Shown here one piece after another: positions 8,904 to 20,300 of a DNA stretch of 64,000 bases. This DNA is from Bacteroidales bacterium (GTDB lineage Bacteria > Bacteroidota > Bacteroidia > Bacteroidales > Lentimicrobiaceae). Both the position numbers and the translations under genes were made by a program. Each line of letters begins with the position of its first letter. Position 1 is the first letter of the stretch. Under the pieces are notes generated by a model. The model was given only the letters and a program-made list of their open reading frames with translations. It was not told where the DNA came from and did not search any database. The stretch lies in contig JADIZB010000008.1 of NCBI GenBank assembly GCA_016705005.1, forward strand, positions 1-64,000, in the 5' to 3' direction.

Positions 8904-9530
8904 ATGAAAAGCCTTTTAATGATCATGTTTTGCTTTGCTGCATTCTGCAGCGATGGTCAGGAAGCGACCACACCTTCTGATGAAAGCAGATGGGAATCTC
9001 CCTATTCCCTGCCAACACCGGAAGGCTGGACAACCGAACAGTTTCCGATCCCCATCGGCTTTGCACCGCAAATAAACTATAACGGTGTCGAAGATATCCG
9101 CTTTTCTCCGGGATGGGGAAATGCAGCAAGCGAAGAATACTGGACGTATGCGTTTTTGTGGTATCTTGATGGATCCCCTGAAACAGATGCGGAAATCATT
9201 GCCGGGAATTTAAAGGCTTATTACACCGGATTGATTCAGGTGAACACCGACAGCACAAAGATTTCAACCCGAATATTTCAGCCGGTAACAACCTCTTTCA
9301 CTAAAATACTTACGGATAATAATGATTCGGAGACTTTTACCGGAACCATCGGAATGGTGGATTATATGCAACACCGGCCAATAACGCTGAATTGCAGGGT
9401 ACATTTGAAATATTTGCCTGAAGCCGGTAAAACCATCATATTTTATGAAATTTCGCCACAGTTGTTTACCCATAAAAACTGGCAGAGGCTGAATCAACTC
9501 TGGTCAGATTTCAGGTTTAACCGGAACTGA
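8904..9530 (+). CDS. Secreted protein of unknown function
   Basis: From ATG 8904 the protein has 208 residues and starts MKSLLMIMFCFAAFCSDGQEA, a plausible signal peptide. This is why I prefer it to the longer in-frame start at 8781. The mature part is rich in aromatic residues (EGWTTEQFPIPIGFAPQ, FSPGWGNAASEEYWTYAF) and looks like a compact globular domain of a conserved Bacteroidota exported protein. I cannot name it, and there is no lipobox or T9SS domain. The Crp/Fnr regulator follows 46 bases downstream and may be co-transcribed. Confidence 0.6.
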   Translation: MKSLLMIMFCFAAFCSDGQEATTPSDESRWESPYSLPTPEGWTTEQFPIPIGFAPQINYNGVEDIRFSPGWGNAASEEYWTYAFLWYLDGSPETDAEIIAGNLKAYYTGLIQVNTDSTKISTRIFQPVTTSFTKILTDNNDSETFTGTIGMVDYMQHRPITLNCRVHLKYLPEAGKTIIFYEISPQLFTHKNWQRLNQLWSDFRFNRN

Positions 9531-9576
9531 CCTTCTGATATAAACTGTGCATATTTCTAAATCAGCAGGGAAAGAT

Positions 9577-10158
9577 ATGGAAAACAAGTTTGTAAACTAT
9601 TTTTCCAGAATGACACCTCTTTCAGTGGAGGAGTCAGATGTTATTGCCAAAAGTATGGTTACGAGGGCATACAAAAAAGGGACCATCCTGTTAAAAGAAG
9701 GACAACAGTCTGTTGATACGTACTTTATACTGGAAGGCTGCATCAGAGAATATATTATCACTGACGGAGAAGAAAAGACAACCAATTTTTTCACAGAAGA
9801 ACAGTGGGTTATTTCACTAAGTAACTTTAGCCCGCAAAGCCCTTCAACACATTATCTGGCTTGTGTTGAGGACTGCACGGTGGTTGTAGGGAATGAGCAA
9901 CAGGCCCGGGAAATGTTCAGGAATTTCCCAAGATTTGAGACAATTTCGCGGGCCATTGTGGAAGCTGATTTTGCACAGCAAAAAAAGGTACTGACTTCTT
10001 ATCTTACCGACACCCCTGAACAGCGTTATCTTAAGTTATTGGAATCAAGACCTGACTTATTTCAGAGAATACCACAATATCAAATCGCAAGCTATATCGG
10101 GGTCAAACCGGAATCTTTAAGCAGAATCAGAAAAAGAGTTGTCCTGAAATTTAAGTAA
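9577..10158 (+). CDS. Crp/Fnr-family transcriptional regulator
   Basis: 193 residues from ATG 9577; an in-frame GTG at 9547 would add ten residues. Residues 5-120 form a cyclic-nucleotide-binding-like domain (KKGTILLKEGQ, YFILEGCIREYI). Residues 140-193 form the C-terminal winged helix, with YQIASYIGVKPESLSRIRKR as the recognition helix. No Cys cluster for an Fe-S centre is visible and the cAMP phosphate-binding residues are not conserved, so the ligand is unknown. It lies between a secreted-protein gene and a convergent oxidoreductase gene. Many Bacteroidota have such orphan regulators. Confidence 0.85.
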   Translation: MENKFVNYFSRMTPLSVEESDVIAKSMVTRAYKKGTILLKEGQQSVDTYFILEGCIREYIITDGEEKTTNFFTEEQWVISLSNFSPQSPSTHYLACVEDCTVVVGNEQQAREMFRNFPRFETISRAIVEADFAQQKKVLTSYLTDTPEQRYLKLLESRPDLFQRIPQYQIASYIGVKPESLSRIRKRVVLKFK

Positions 10159-10180
10159 TTGCATTTTGAATTTCCGATAC

Positions 10181-11149
10181 CTAAACGGATATTATTATGC
10201 TTCCTTTCTTGTGCCCTTTCTCAACATAACTATGGGCTTCTGCCACTTTCGATAAAGGATAAGTGGTATCAATGACTGTTTTAATTTTTGCAGTCCTCAA
10301 TAATTCTTTGAGTTCGATAAAGTATTTTAAGCGTTCCTTAACCGGAAGCATTCCTGTTGCTGAAGATCTTGCTTTTTTACCATTGAACAGGGAAGTCCGG
10401 ATGATTTGAATAAAAAGTGAAAAATCAATGACTGCCGAAAGATAAACACCATTTTTTGTGAGAGTTGATTTACATTCCGAAAATGACTTTTTCCCCACTG
10501 TATCAAAGATGATGTCATATTGTAACCCGTTTTTTGTAAAGTCTTCGAGGTTATAGTCAATCACAAAGTCAGCACCCAGAGACTTTACCAAAGCTACATT
10601 ACCGGTACTGCAAACACCGGTAACCTCTGCACCAAAGTGCTTTGCGATCTGAATCGCATAAGTACCCAAACCACCTGAGGCGCCATGAATCAAAACCTTC
10701 TGATTCTTTTGAATATTGCCCAGGCCCTTTAAAAAGTTCATGACTGTTATGGCGCTGCCATTAACCGGGGCTGCTTCCGCATAAGTGATATTATCGGGCA
10801 TGGTAGTCAATACATCATTTTCGTTTACACAAACATATTCAGCATAACAACCAAGTTTGGTTGTTCCGCCAAATACCTTATCTCCGGTTTGAAACAATTT
10901 TACAGCAGAGCCAGCTTCAACAACTTCTCCTGCAAACTCAAAGCCCAGTATTGTTCTCTTAGGACCTTTTAAGCCGGTATAAAACCTGCCTATAAATGGC
11001 TTTCCCGTTCTCATCATTATGTCTGCTGCAGTCACAGTAGATGCATATACCCTGATTAACACCTCATCTGACTTTGGCGCAGGCCTGGTCATTTCATTCA
11101 GATGCAGAACGTCCGGTGCTCCGTATTTTAAGTATTCAATGGCTTTCAT
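10181..11149 (-). CDS. NAD(P)H:quinone-oxidoreductase-like medium-chain dehydrogenase
   Basis: 322 residues from the ATG at 11149 (MKAIEYLKYGAPDVLHLNEM). An upstream ATG at 11215 adds 22 residues unlike the family start. Motifs: GFEFAGEVVEAG in the GroES-like domain and LIHGASGGLGTYAIQIAKHF, the Rossmann nucleotide-binding loop, followed by LGADFVIDY. The structural and catalytic zinc ligands of alcohol dehydrogenases are absent, as in zeta-crystallin-type quinone reductases and enoyl reductases. It would reduce quinones or unsaturated carbonyls with NADPH. It converges with the Crp/Fnr gene, 22 bases away. Substrate unknown. Confidence 0.85.
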   Translation of the reverse strand: MKAIEYLKYGAPDVLHLNEMTRPAPKSDEVLIRVYASTVTAADIMMRTGKPFIGRFYTGLKGPKRTILGFEFAGEVVEAGSAVKLFQTGDKVFGGTTKLGCYAEYVCVNENDVLTTMPDNITYAEAAPVNGSAITVMNFLKGLGNIQKNQKVLIHGASGGLGTYAIQIAKHFGAEVTGVCSTGNVALVKSLGADFVIDYNLEDFTKNGLQYDIIFDTVGKKSFSECKSTLTKNGVYLSAVIDFSLFIQIIRTSLFNGKKARSSATGMLPVKERLKYFIELKELLRTAKIKTVIDTTYPLSKVAEAHSYVEKGHKKGSIIISV

Positions 11150-11364
11150 TTTTTTATTGTTTAAGTGATTGATTATTTCAGTGACAAAAGTATTTCCAGC
11201 ATCCGGCAATCTCATTGACTTTGGTTAAGAAATGAGAAATCACCTTCTGAAGTGTTGATAGAAGCTATGGCAGTTAATTGAACAATATAAAGTTCCTTCC
11301 TGTTAAAATAAGGTGTGCCTGACCGGGGCAAGGATTCTCTTTAATCATCTAATCCGTATCAGAT

Positions 11365-13035
11365 ATGAAAAACAAATACTTCATTCTTATATTCCTGATG
11401 GCTGCTCAGATAAGTCTTGCCTACGGACAATGGTCCACCGATCCCGAAAATCCCGGAATAGTCTGCGATGCAGGAGGGTTGCAGATCAATCCTCAGGCTT
11501 TTGCCGATGACGATGGGGGTGTTTATGTTTTCTGGCTTGACAACCGGTTGAATGCGCCTTATGCCCATGAGGTATACGGACAGCATTATGATGCGAATGG
11601 TTATGCCCTGTGGGAAGAAGATGGCCGGTTGATTTTAAATCATTCCACTAAAATAAACTGGTTTAATGCGAGCCGGATCTACAACGGAGAAATAATCATT
11701 GGCTGGTTGACTTCAGAGGTGATCGGAACAGACTCATTATGGGTACAGCGGCTGGATGAAAACGGTTCAAAAATCTGGGCTGATGATCTGCCCGTGGCAA
11801 ATGCAGGCATGCTGCCTGATTATATTCTTGGGATGTATGGGTATTACATCATTCACGACAATTCAGGATATTGTATTTCTATCGGAACCGTATATTTTGG
11901 CGGGTCGAGCGGCAACAGGATTTCACGGTTTACCAGCGATGGAATTTTAACCGGGAGGTATAATGGTGAACCCGAAGGTACCCAGTACAATTTTGGCTCA
12001 TCCGGTTTGCAATCAGCCTTTGATGCTTCCGATAACGTTTACATTTATTATTCAACCGGAAATGGTTCCGGGGCTGAATTGATGTGCCTGAAGGTTAATA
12101 CCGCAGGCGACACGCTCTGGGGGCCGGTTGCTGTCCTGGAAGGCACACAGGGTCTTGCTTATCAGTTTTCGGGAATCAGCGATGATGAAGGAATAACTTT
12201 CGTATGGCAGGGTTACGGGGATGGGGGCGATGGCACCAACCTTTATGCAAGGAGGCTGAATGCCGATGGAAGCCGGGCCTGGAATGAAACGACCATGCCC
12301 GTTTGTGTGGCTGATGGTACCCAGGGAAATTTTTTCTGGAAGAGATCCGGGGATAACTACTATATAACCTGGGCCGATGCCAGACCCGGAACCGATCCGG
12401 GGTTTTACGATATTTTTGCCCGGAAGTTTGACGCAAACGGAGCTGTTTACTGGACTGAAAATGGTGTACCTGTTGCCAGTTTAAATACATACCTTCCCTA
12501 TCCTGAATTTGATTTTTCGGATGACAACGGTATGATCATATGCCATCAATCCACAGCAGCAGGGTTTGTGGCGCAAAAAGTGAATGATGACGGAACCATT
12601 GCCTGGGATGAAGATGGAAACATGATTTGTACATCTATCAATGCTCCGTTTTATGCCGAGCATGTTGAAGTAAGATCCGGCGGTAAAGTTATTTCTGCAT
12701 GGGCAAAAGCAAATCCCAGCGGCGGTTCTGATAATATTTTCATCACGCGGGTTGATGATGCAGGTACCGTTGGTATAAAGGAGCTGAAAGAGAATCAGAT
12801 ACATATTTATCCCAATCCGGCAACGGATGAAATCACGCTGGTTTTACCCGGAACCATGGATAATGCTGAGTTGAATCTGTATGATTTTTCAGGAAAAGAG
12901 TTACGGAACTTCTTACTGACGAGCATTCCCGGTAACAGTTTAAGGATTTCAACCAACGGACTTTCATCCGGAACTTATTTACTTCGCATTAAAACCGATC
13001 ATGAAAACATTTCGCATAAACTGATTGTGAAATAG
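11365..13035 (+). CDS. Secreted T9SS cargo protein with type A sorting domain
   Basis: 556 residues. A signal peptide (MKNKYFILIFLMAAQISLAYG) is followed by a long region of repeating Trp/Gly/Asp-rich blades (for example DDDGGVYVFWLDNR, DDEGITFVWQGYG, DDNGMIICHQ), probably a beta-propeller of about 450 residues. Residues from about 473 (IHIYPNPATDEITL ... GLSSGTYLLRIKT ... HKLIVK) are a T9SS type A C-terminal sorting domain. It should therefore cross the outer membrane and be attached to the surface or released. There is no enzyme motif. It is a single gene followed by a terminator. Confidence 0.85.
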   Translation: MKNKYFILIFLMAAQISLAYGQWSTDPENPGIVCDAGGLQINPQAFADDDGGVYVFWLDNRLNAPYAHEVYGQHYDANGYALWEEDGRLILNHSTKINWFNASRIYNGEIIIGWLTSEVIGTDSLWVQRLDENGSKIWADDLPVANAGMLPDYILGMYGYYIIHDNSGYCISIGTVYFGGSSGNRISRFTSDGILTGRYNGEPEGTQYNFGSSGLQSAFDASDNVYIYYSTGNGSGAELMCLKVNTAGDTLWGPVAVLEGTQGLAYQFSGISDDEGITFVWQGYGDGGDGTNLYARRLNADGSRAWNETTMPVCVADGTQGNFFWKRSGDNYYITWADARPGTDPGFYDIFARKFDANGAVYWTENGVPVASLNTYLPYPEFDFSDDNGMIICHQSTAAGFVAQKVNDDGTIAWDEDGNMICTSINAPFYAEHVEVRSGGKVISAWAKANPSGGSDNIFITRVDDAGTVGIKELKENQIHIYPNPATDEITLVLPGTMDNAELNLYDFSGKELRNFLLTSIPGNSLRISTNGLSSGTYLLRIKTDHENISHKLIVK

Positions 13036-13138
13036 TGGTTTTGATGAAAAATGAAAGCATTCCACGTTACGGTTCACCTTCCGGGATACCGGGCTGATTG
13101 ATTTGAGTCTGTTAAAAATACCCTGTTTCAGGTAAAAT

Positions 13139-13165
13139 AAAAAAGCCCCGGTTAAGGGGCTTTTT
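13139..13165. terminator. Bidirectional intrinsic terminator
   Basis: AAAAAGCCCC and GGGGCTTTTT flank a short GGTTAA loop. A-rich and T-rich sides serve both the T9SS cargo gene to the left and the giant-protein/porP operon coming from the right. Confidence 0.85.
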
Positions 13166-13214
13166 CGCGAAAACCATTTCAGAATTAATGGTCGGGGGGA
13201 TCGCATTATCTTTG

Positions 13215-14336
13215 TTAGAACGGGCAGCACTGGAGTTCTTCCATCGAACGGTGGTTGCGGGTCGAGAACCCGAATCCGCCGCCCCTGTTGCCGCTGCGCT
13301 GGAACATATTAAAGTCGTCGAGCTCGATGGTGATCGAAATCTCGTGTGAGCAGCCGGTAGCCGTTCTGATTTCGGTCAGCACAAAGTCGTAGGTATAGTT
13401 GATTTTCATGCGGGTGAGGCTGGTAAAAGGCGCATTGATACCCAGCATAAAGATCAGGTCGTTCGATTTGGCCAGCTCGCTGGTGCGGTTGCGGAACCAT
13501 ACCCCTGAGTAAATCGATGATTTGAGGATGTTCACACCGACGGCATAGGTTTTGAAGTCGGCCTGTGATTCGTAGATAAATCCGGGATTGAATTTAAAGG
13601 TGTTCCTTGCGGCACCTTTATCCTGGCGCTGGAAGTAAAGCTTGTCGTTGTCGCCGTTCATTTCGAAAACAAGGTCTCCCGTGATGGCCAGCTTACGTGG
13701 CAGGGGAGAGGTGAGTCCGATAAAGGATTCGTTGGGCCTGAACAGGTGATGTACAGCCAGTCCGAAGGTTCCCTGGATGGCGCTGAACATATTGCTGCTC
13801 TCGGTAAACCGGAAGACACCTCCGACCGAAAAGTCGGGATAGAAGATGTTGCCGCTGCCGGGCTCCTGGAAACTTGTTTCATAGATGTTTCCGTAAACAG
13901 GATTCAGCTGATCGGTAAATACCAGGTTGTCCCAGTTGATTCGTTTCTGAACGAAGGAGGTCATGATACCGACCTGGGTCACCATGTTGTCCTGTAGCGG
14001 AACCCTTACTGCGGTTGAGATTCCAACCGTGGAGGTCTTCATGTAACCAGAGCCGGCATTGTCCGACATCACCATCAGCCCCAGACCTCCCGAGCCCGGA
14101 ATATTGCGTTCGGCAATATCCATGCTGAAGGTATAGTTGCGCAGGTCGGCCGGCAGTTGCGGCCACTGGTCGCGGACTGTAAACCTGGCCCTGAGGCCGG
14201 GCGTGAGTCCTACTGCCCCCGGGTTGTAATAAACCGGATTGTTATAGAACTGAGAGAAAAGAGGATCCTGTGCCTTTGCGAATTCTGAAAGCAGTGCTGC
14301 GAGTGTGATCAGCAGGTAAATCCTTATATTTTTCAT
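13215..14336 (-). CDS. PorP/SprF-family type IX secretion outer-membrane protein
   Basis: 373 residues. A signal peptide (MKNIRIYLLITLAALLSEFAKA) is followed by QDPLFSQFYNNPVYYNPG, the hallmark start of PorP/SprF proteins, then an outer-membrane barrel. Family members act with T9SS to deliver or anchor individual cargoes carrying type B sorting domains; SprF serves the adhesin SprB in Flavobacterium. Only 39 bases separate it from the stop of the upstream giant gene, so the two form an operon and this is probably its dedicated partner. The ending ...STRNHRSMEELQCCPF, with two Cys, is unusual for the family. Confidence 0.9.
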   Translation of the reverse strand: MKNIRIYLLITLAALLSEFAKAQDPLFSQFYNNPVYYNPGAVGLTPGLRARFTVRDQWPQLPADLRNYTFSMDIAERNIPGSGGLGLMVMSDNAGSGYMKTSTVGISTAVRVPLQDNMVTQVGIMTSFVQKRINWDNLVFTDQLNPVYGNIYETSFQEPGSGNIFYPDFSVGGVFRFTESSNMFSAIQGTFGLAVHHLFRPNESFIGLTSPLPRKLAITGDLVFEMNGDNDKLYFQRQDKGAARNTFKFNPGFIYESQADFKTYAVGVNILKSSIYSGVWFRNRTSELAKSNDLIFMLGINAPFTSLTRMKINYTYDFVLTEIRTATGCSHEISITIELDDFNMFQRSGNRGGGFGFSTRNHRSMEELQCCPF

Positions 14337-14375
14337 GACATTGTGTTTTTCTGGTTGCTTAAATTCGTTTCAGGC

Positions 14376-17300
14376 TTAGCGGATCATGGTTACCGTTCCG
14401 TAGGTCTTTTGCGGGATGTTGGTGTTTTTCCCGACATCGACACCCTGCCAGATGGTTCCGTCTTTGAACACGGCAGAGGCTTTCCACATATAGACATCCT
14501 GCTGTACCATGTTTCCGTTGAAGTTACCGTTCCAGCCTTCCGTCGGCGAGCCGTTTTCGTCAAGGGCACTCGATGTCCACAAAACATTGCCCCAGGTATC
14601 ATAAACTTCGATGGTGAAAGCTTCGAGGTTGACACCCACCGGTTTGAACAGCCTCACGGCATCGTTCGGATTGTTCGGCGAGAAGGCATTAGGTATCCAG
14701 AGTCCCTTGAACATCAGGCTGTATTCCATCCTGAGGGTGTCGGGGCATCCGAATTCATTCAGTGAAACGAGGGTTACTTCATAGGTCCCGTCGCTGGTAA
14801 AATCAATGACCGGATCGATGGCAAACGACTGCACCCCTGTGCTGAAGTCCCATTCATAGGCGGTGGCACCGATTGATCCGTTGGTAAACAGCACCCTGCC
14901 CTGTGTGTTCTCGTAATTGTCGGTAAGCGAGAATGCGCTGGTGGGTTTCGGGTTTACGACGAGCTCTCTGGCAATGGTATCGGCACATCCGTTGGTATCG
15001 ACCACGGTGAGTTCGACCAGGTAATTGCCGACATTTTCAAAGATAAAGTCGGGGTTCTGAACGCCTGCCAGACCGAGCATATTCAGTGAGTCGCTGAATT
15101 TCCACCACCACTGATCGATGGAGGCATCGGCGCTGTCGCTGATATCGGTGAAGAAGGTGTGGTTGTTCATACAGGCCAGGCTGTAAGTAAAGTCGGCTGC
15201 CGGCAGGTGATTGACCCTGAGTGTATGGCTGACGGTATCGTTACATCCGAACTCGTTGGTTACGGTCAGGAAAGCTGTATAGACACCGGCACGGCTGTAC
15301 TGGTAAGCCGGATTGCGCAATGAGGTGGTATCGTAAACCGACTGGAGGTCACCGAAATCCCACTGCCATTCATCAATCTTGGATTCGTTCCATGTCGACT
15401 GGTCGGTAAAGAAGGTGTTATGGTTGAGACATACATCGGCGGCAGCAAAGGCGGCAACCGGTGAAGCCAGAACTTTAACGGTCTGCGAGATGGTATCGCT
15501 TACGGTCTTGCCGGCAACAGTGGTGGAGACAACAAGGCTTACATTATAGGTGCCACTCAGCTGGTAAATGTGGGTTACCGATGGCTGTGCAACTGTGTAA
15601 ACAAGGGTTTCACCGTCGCCGAAGTCCCATGCCCAGTTGTCGATCGGGTTGCCGCAGACAGAGCGGTCTTCGAAGGTAAGTTCATGGCGCTCGCAGGTGA
15701 GGGTGTCCATGGCCTCGAAACCGGCAGTGATGCATGGCATGCGGTCGACACTCAGGTTATAGACGGCCTGGCATCCGTTGATGGTGATGGTGGTCAGGCT
15801 GACGTCGAATATACCTGCGGTGGCGTAGAAATGTGAAGTATCGGCAGGGCTGGTATGCAGCGTATCGCTGATGCCGTCGCCGTAATTCCAGATCCATGTT
15901 GCGATGGTTTCGCCATTGCCGTTCGACAGATCGGTAAAGTAAATGGTGCTGTCGCAGGTTCCGGCGGTATAGCTGAACGATGGAACCGGCAGCGGTATCA
16001 CGTCAACATTCTGGTAAACGGTGGTTTCACAGTTGTTTTCGTCGATGGTAACCAGGGAGACCAGGTAGGAGCCCGGGCTCTGGAAATAGTGTACCGGATT
16101 GCTGATGGTTGATGTATTGTAGATGCCCGAAGCCTGATCGTCGAAGTTCCAGCTGAACGATACCAGCGAGTCGCCTACAGGGGTTACAACCACAGGGCTG
16201 AACCATGTGCTGTCGCCTGAACAGGTGGTGGTATAGTCGATGTTCACCTGGAGTCCGGCGGGTATGCATACCTCCTGAACGATGGTATCGGTGCAGCCAC
16301 GGAGATCGGTCACGATCAGCTGTACGTTGTAGCAACTGTCGGTGTGATAGAAGATGTGGTGCGGATTCTGGAGGTTTGAGGTATAACCCGGTTCGAATTC
16401 CCATTCCCATCCAACGATGGCGCCCATGTAACTGGTCGACTCATCCTGGAAGGCAACGGCTCCGTTGGCGCAGGCATTGGTAACATAACTGAATGCCGGG
16501 ACCGGGGCTGGGAATACCTGAACAGGAATCGTGATGGATCCTTCGCAGCCGTTTTCGGTGACCACGGTCAGGGTTACATTGTACAGTCCCTGCTGTGAAT
16601 AATGGTATACCGGGTTCTGTAATGTAGAAGTATCGGTGCCCGGGGCTGCATTCGGATCGCTGAACAGCCATGACCAGGAAACAATCTGTTCGCCGGTATT
16701 GGTGTACGACAGGTCGGTGAATGAGGTACCGTTTTCGACGCAGGCGCTGATGAACGAGAAGGCGGCTACCGGCAGTGCACCGATGGTGACCTGCTGGGTA
16801 ACGGTGTTCGTGCATCCGTCGTTGTCGACAACGGTGAGCGTTACATCAAATGTATTGGCAACCACATAAATGTGTGTCGGGGTGGGTGAGGTCGAGACCG
16901 GACTGCCGTCGCCGAAGTTCCATTCCCAGGAGGCGATGGTAGTAACATCCATCACGGCCGGGTCGGCTTCGAACGATACGGGAGCACCGACGCAGGTACC
17001 CGAAGTGACCATGAAAGCTACGGCAGGCAGCGGGGTAACAACGACGCTGTGCTGTATGGTATCCTGGCAACCGCTTGCGCTGGTTGAGGTGAGGAGTACC
17101 GTGAAGGTACCGGCTGTATTGAAGATGTGTACCGGGTTCTGCAGGCTTGAGGTGTTCGAGACGCCCGATGCGGGATCGCCGAAGTTCCACAGCCACTGAA
17201 CGATGGCAGGGCCTCCGTTGGTGGTGGTAAGGTCGGTGAATGCTACCGGTGTGCCGAGGCAACCCTCTTCGAAGACAAATTCAGCGGTTGGTCCGACAAC

Positions 17301-20300
17301 GATTTCAACATTCATGCTTGTTTCAGCATCGCAGTCTTCGAGGTTGGTCACCGTGAGGGTTACGGTATAGGTACCGGCATTGGCATAAACATGGGTTACG
17401 TCGGGATTGCCCGGTGCGGTAACCAGTTGTGTGTTTCCATCGCCGAAATCCCAAAGCCATGAGGTAATTACGCTGCCCTGGGCCATCGACATATCGTTGA
17501 ATGCCACGTCGGTGCCCGAACAGGCGGGAGCGGTAAAGTTAAACAGGGCAACCGGTCCGGGGATTACACTTACCGGATGCGTTACCATGGCTGTACAGCC
17601 GGCGGTATCGGTGATGGTAAGGTTCACCATATAAACACCCTGGCTCATGTAGATGTGCTGCGGGTCAGTATCGGTTGAGGTAGTTCCGTCGCCGAATTCC
17701 CAGAACCAGGTAAGGGTGGTGGTAGGATCGACATAGGTGGAACTGGTAAACTGTATGGTGTCGTTTGAACATCCGCTGGTGAAAGCAAATTCAGCAAACG
17801 GGGCAGGGGCAATGGTAATGACCCTGGTGGTTGTATCGGCACAGGTGTTCGTGGTGGTGACAATCAGGCTAACGGTGTAGGTTCCCGGCTGTGCAAACAC
17901 ATGCGACGGGTTCTGCAGGCCTGAATTGTTGTTCACACCGGAGGTCTCATCACCGAAATCCCAAGCCCAGCTGATGATCTGGCCACCGCCGTTGGGCTGC
18001 GACAGGTCGGTAAATTCTACCGGTTCACCCAGGCAGGATGAGGTATTGATGAAGTTGGCCACAGGATTCGGAATAACCTCTACCTGTATGATCACTGTTG
18101 CTTCGCATCCTTCGGAAGTTGTGATGTTGAGTGTTACATTATAGAAACCGGCATTGGCATACTGGTGGGTTACATTCTGGTTGTTGGGGAAGGTAACGGT
18201 GGTGGTATTGCCATCGCCAAAGATCCATTCCCATTCGGTAATGTATCCTGATTCAGTGTATGACTGGTCGAAGAACGAGGTTTCTGTCTGGAAACAGGTC
18301 GGTGCGGAGTAGTAGAAGAAGGCTACCGGCAGCGGACTCACATGTACCAGGTGGGTGATGGTGTTGCTGCAACCGGCTGTATCCGTGATGGTCAGGGTTA
18401 CATTGTAATCACCTCCGGTAGCATACTGATGCTGCGGATCCTGCAGGTTCGACAGACCACCGTCGCCGAATTCCCAGGCAAATGTTGCAACGGCATTTAT
18501 GTTGGTAACGGTGGCATCGGTGAAGAAGCTGGTAAGGGCTTCGGCACATGACGACTGCCAGGTGAAATCAACGGCCGGGGCTCCGCCAACAGTAACCTGT
18601 TTGGTGATGGTTCCGGTGCAGTTGTTGAAATTGGTGATGGTCAGCGTAACATTGTAGGTTCCGGGGGCACTGAAGATGTGCTGGGGATCCTCGAGGTCCG
18701 AGAGGTTGAAGATGCCCGAAGCGGGATCGTCGAAATTCCATGCCCAGCTGACTACGTTACCGGCACCGTTCGGGAAGGAAGCATCCTGGAAGTTCACCAG
18801 CAGGTCTTCGCAAAGGGTGGTATAGTAGAAGTTGGCCACCGGGTTCGGGGTTACGGTGATCTGGGTATAATAGGTGTTTTCGCAGCCGAATGAGTTCAGA
18901 ACATTGAGGCTTACCTCGAAAATACCAGCATTGGCATAATCGTGGGTTGGGTTCGGATCGTTCGGGAAGTAAATGGTGTCGTTTGTTGAACCATCGCCGT
19001 AATTCCATACCCAGCGTGTGATGTAACCATTCTCGGTTGAGGAGAGGTTGTTGAACTGGGTGGGTGTTCCCAGACAGTTTGGTGTGTCGAAACTGAAGAA
19101 GGCAATGGGTGAGCTGTTGATCTCAACGGTATGGACAAGAATAGAGGTATATCCGGCCGTATCTGTTGCGGTCAGGGTTACTTCATAGGCTCCTACAGCC
19201 GGGAAGGTATGTGATGGATTCATCACATTGGCGTAGAATCCGTCGCCGAAGTTCCAGTGCCATACAGCGATTGAGTTGACGTCGGTAATGGTCGGGTCAA
19301 CGGTGAAATTGGTCGGCTGGCCTTCGCAAACCGGGCTCCAGGTAAATTCAAGATCCGGATTCTGGTTGATGAAGATTACCATCTCGTCGCTGAAGCTGCC
19401 GCAACCCGATGCACTGACGGCTGTCAGGATCAGGGTGACCGATCCGTTCGAAATGTCACCTGCGCTTGGCTGGTAAGTTGGTGTGAGCGTAGTGCCGTTG
19501 GTAATTGTGCCTGTACCCATGGTTGACCAGCTGTAGCTGATGGCATTGGCGGCTGAGGCACCCGAAACGGTATGGCTGCATGAGTGGCAGATGGTCACAT
19601 CCGGGCCGGCATTGACGATGGCAGACTGAATGATGGTCAGCGACTGCGAATCGGTTGCATCGGCGCACGGAGGATTCGAAGCGATCAGGGTAAGGGTTAC
19701 ACTACCGGCTGCAATATCGGCAGGACTCGGGATGTAGGTGGCATTCAGGCTTGAGCCGTTGAGGAATGTACCTGTTCCGGTGCTGGTCCAGATGACGGAG
19801 GCATAATCGTAAGCCATGGCATCGCCGATCACATACTGAACGCCTTCGCAGATCAGTCCGTCGGTTCCGGCATCAGCCACTGGGCTGTAGCGGATATCGA
19901 GGGTCATGTTGTCGGTGGCACTGCCTGAGCATGGTGCGGATGAAATTCCCGTAAGGGTCAGAACAACGCTTCCGGCAGCGATATCGGCAGGGCTCGGGGT
20001 GTAAACCGGGCTCAGGATACCTGCATTGTTGAAGGTTCCCGATCCTGAGGTAGTCCAGGTAATGTTGCTGTATCCGGCTGCAGTTGCACCAGTGATGGTG
20101 TAGAGGCTTCCTTCACAGATGGCATCATCGGCTCCTGCATTTACGGTAACCTCATGCTGGATGTTGAGCTGCATGTAGTCGGTTACAACCGGGCAGCTGC
20201 CGTTGGTGGCTTCCAGGGTAAGGATAACCGAACCGGCAGCGATGTCGGCGGTGCTCGGGGTATAGGTCGGATTCAGGGTGTTTGCATTGACCCAGGTACC

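Noticed and set aside
9547..9576. GTG start extending the Crp/Fnr regulator
   Set aside because: ATG 9577 is preceded by a purine-rich AGCAGGG and gives the normal family length.
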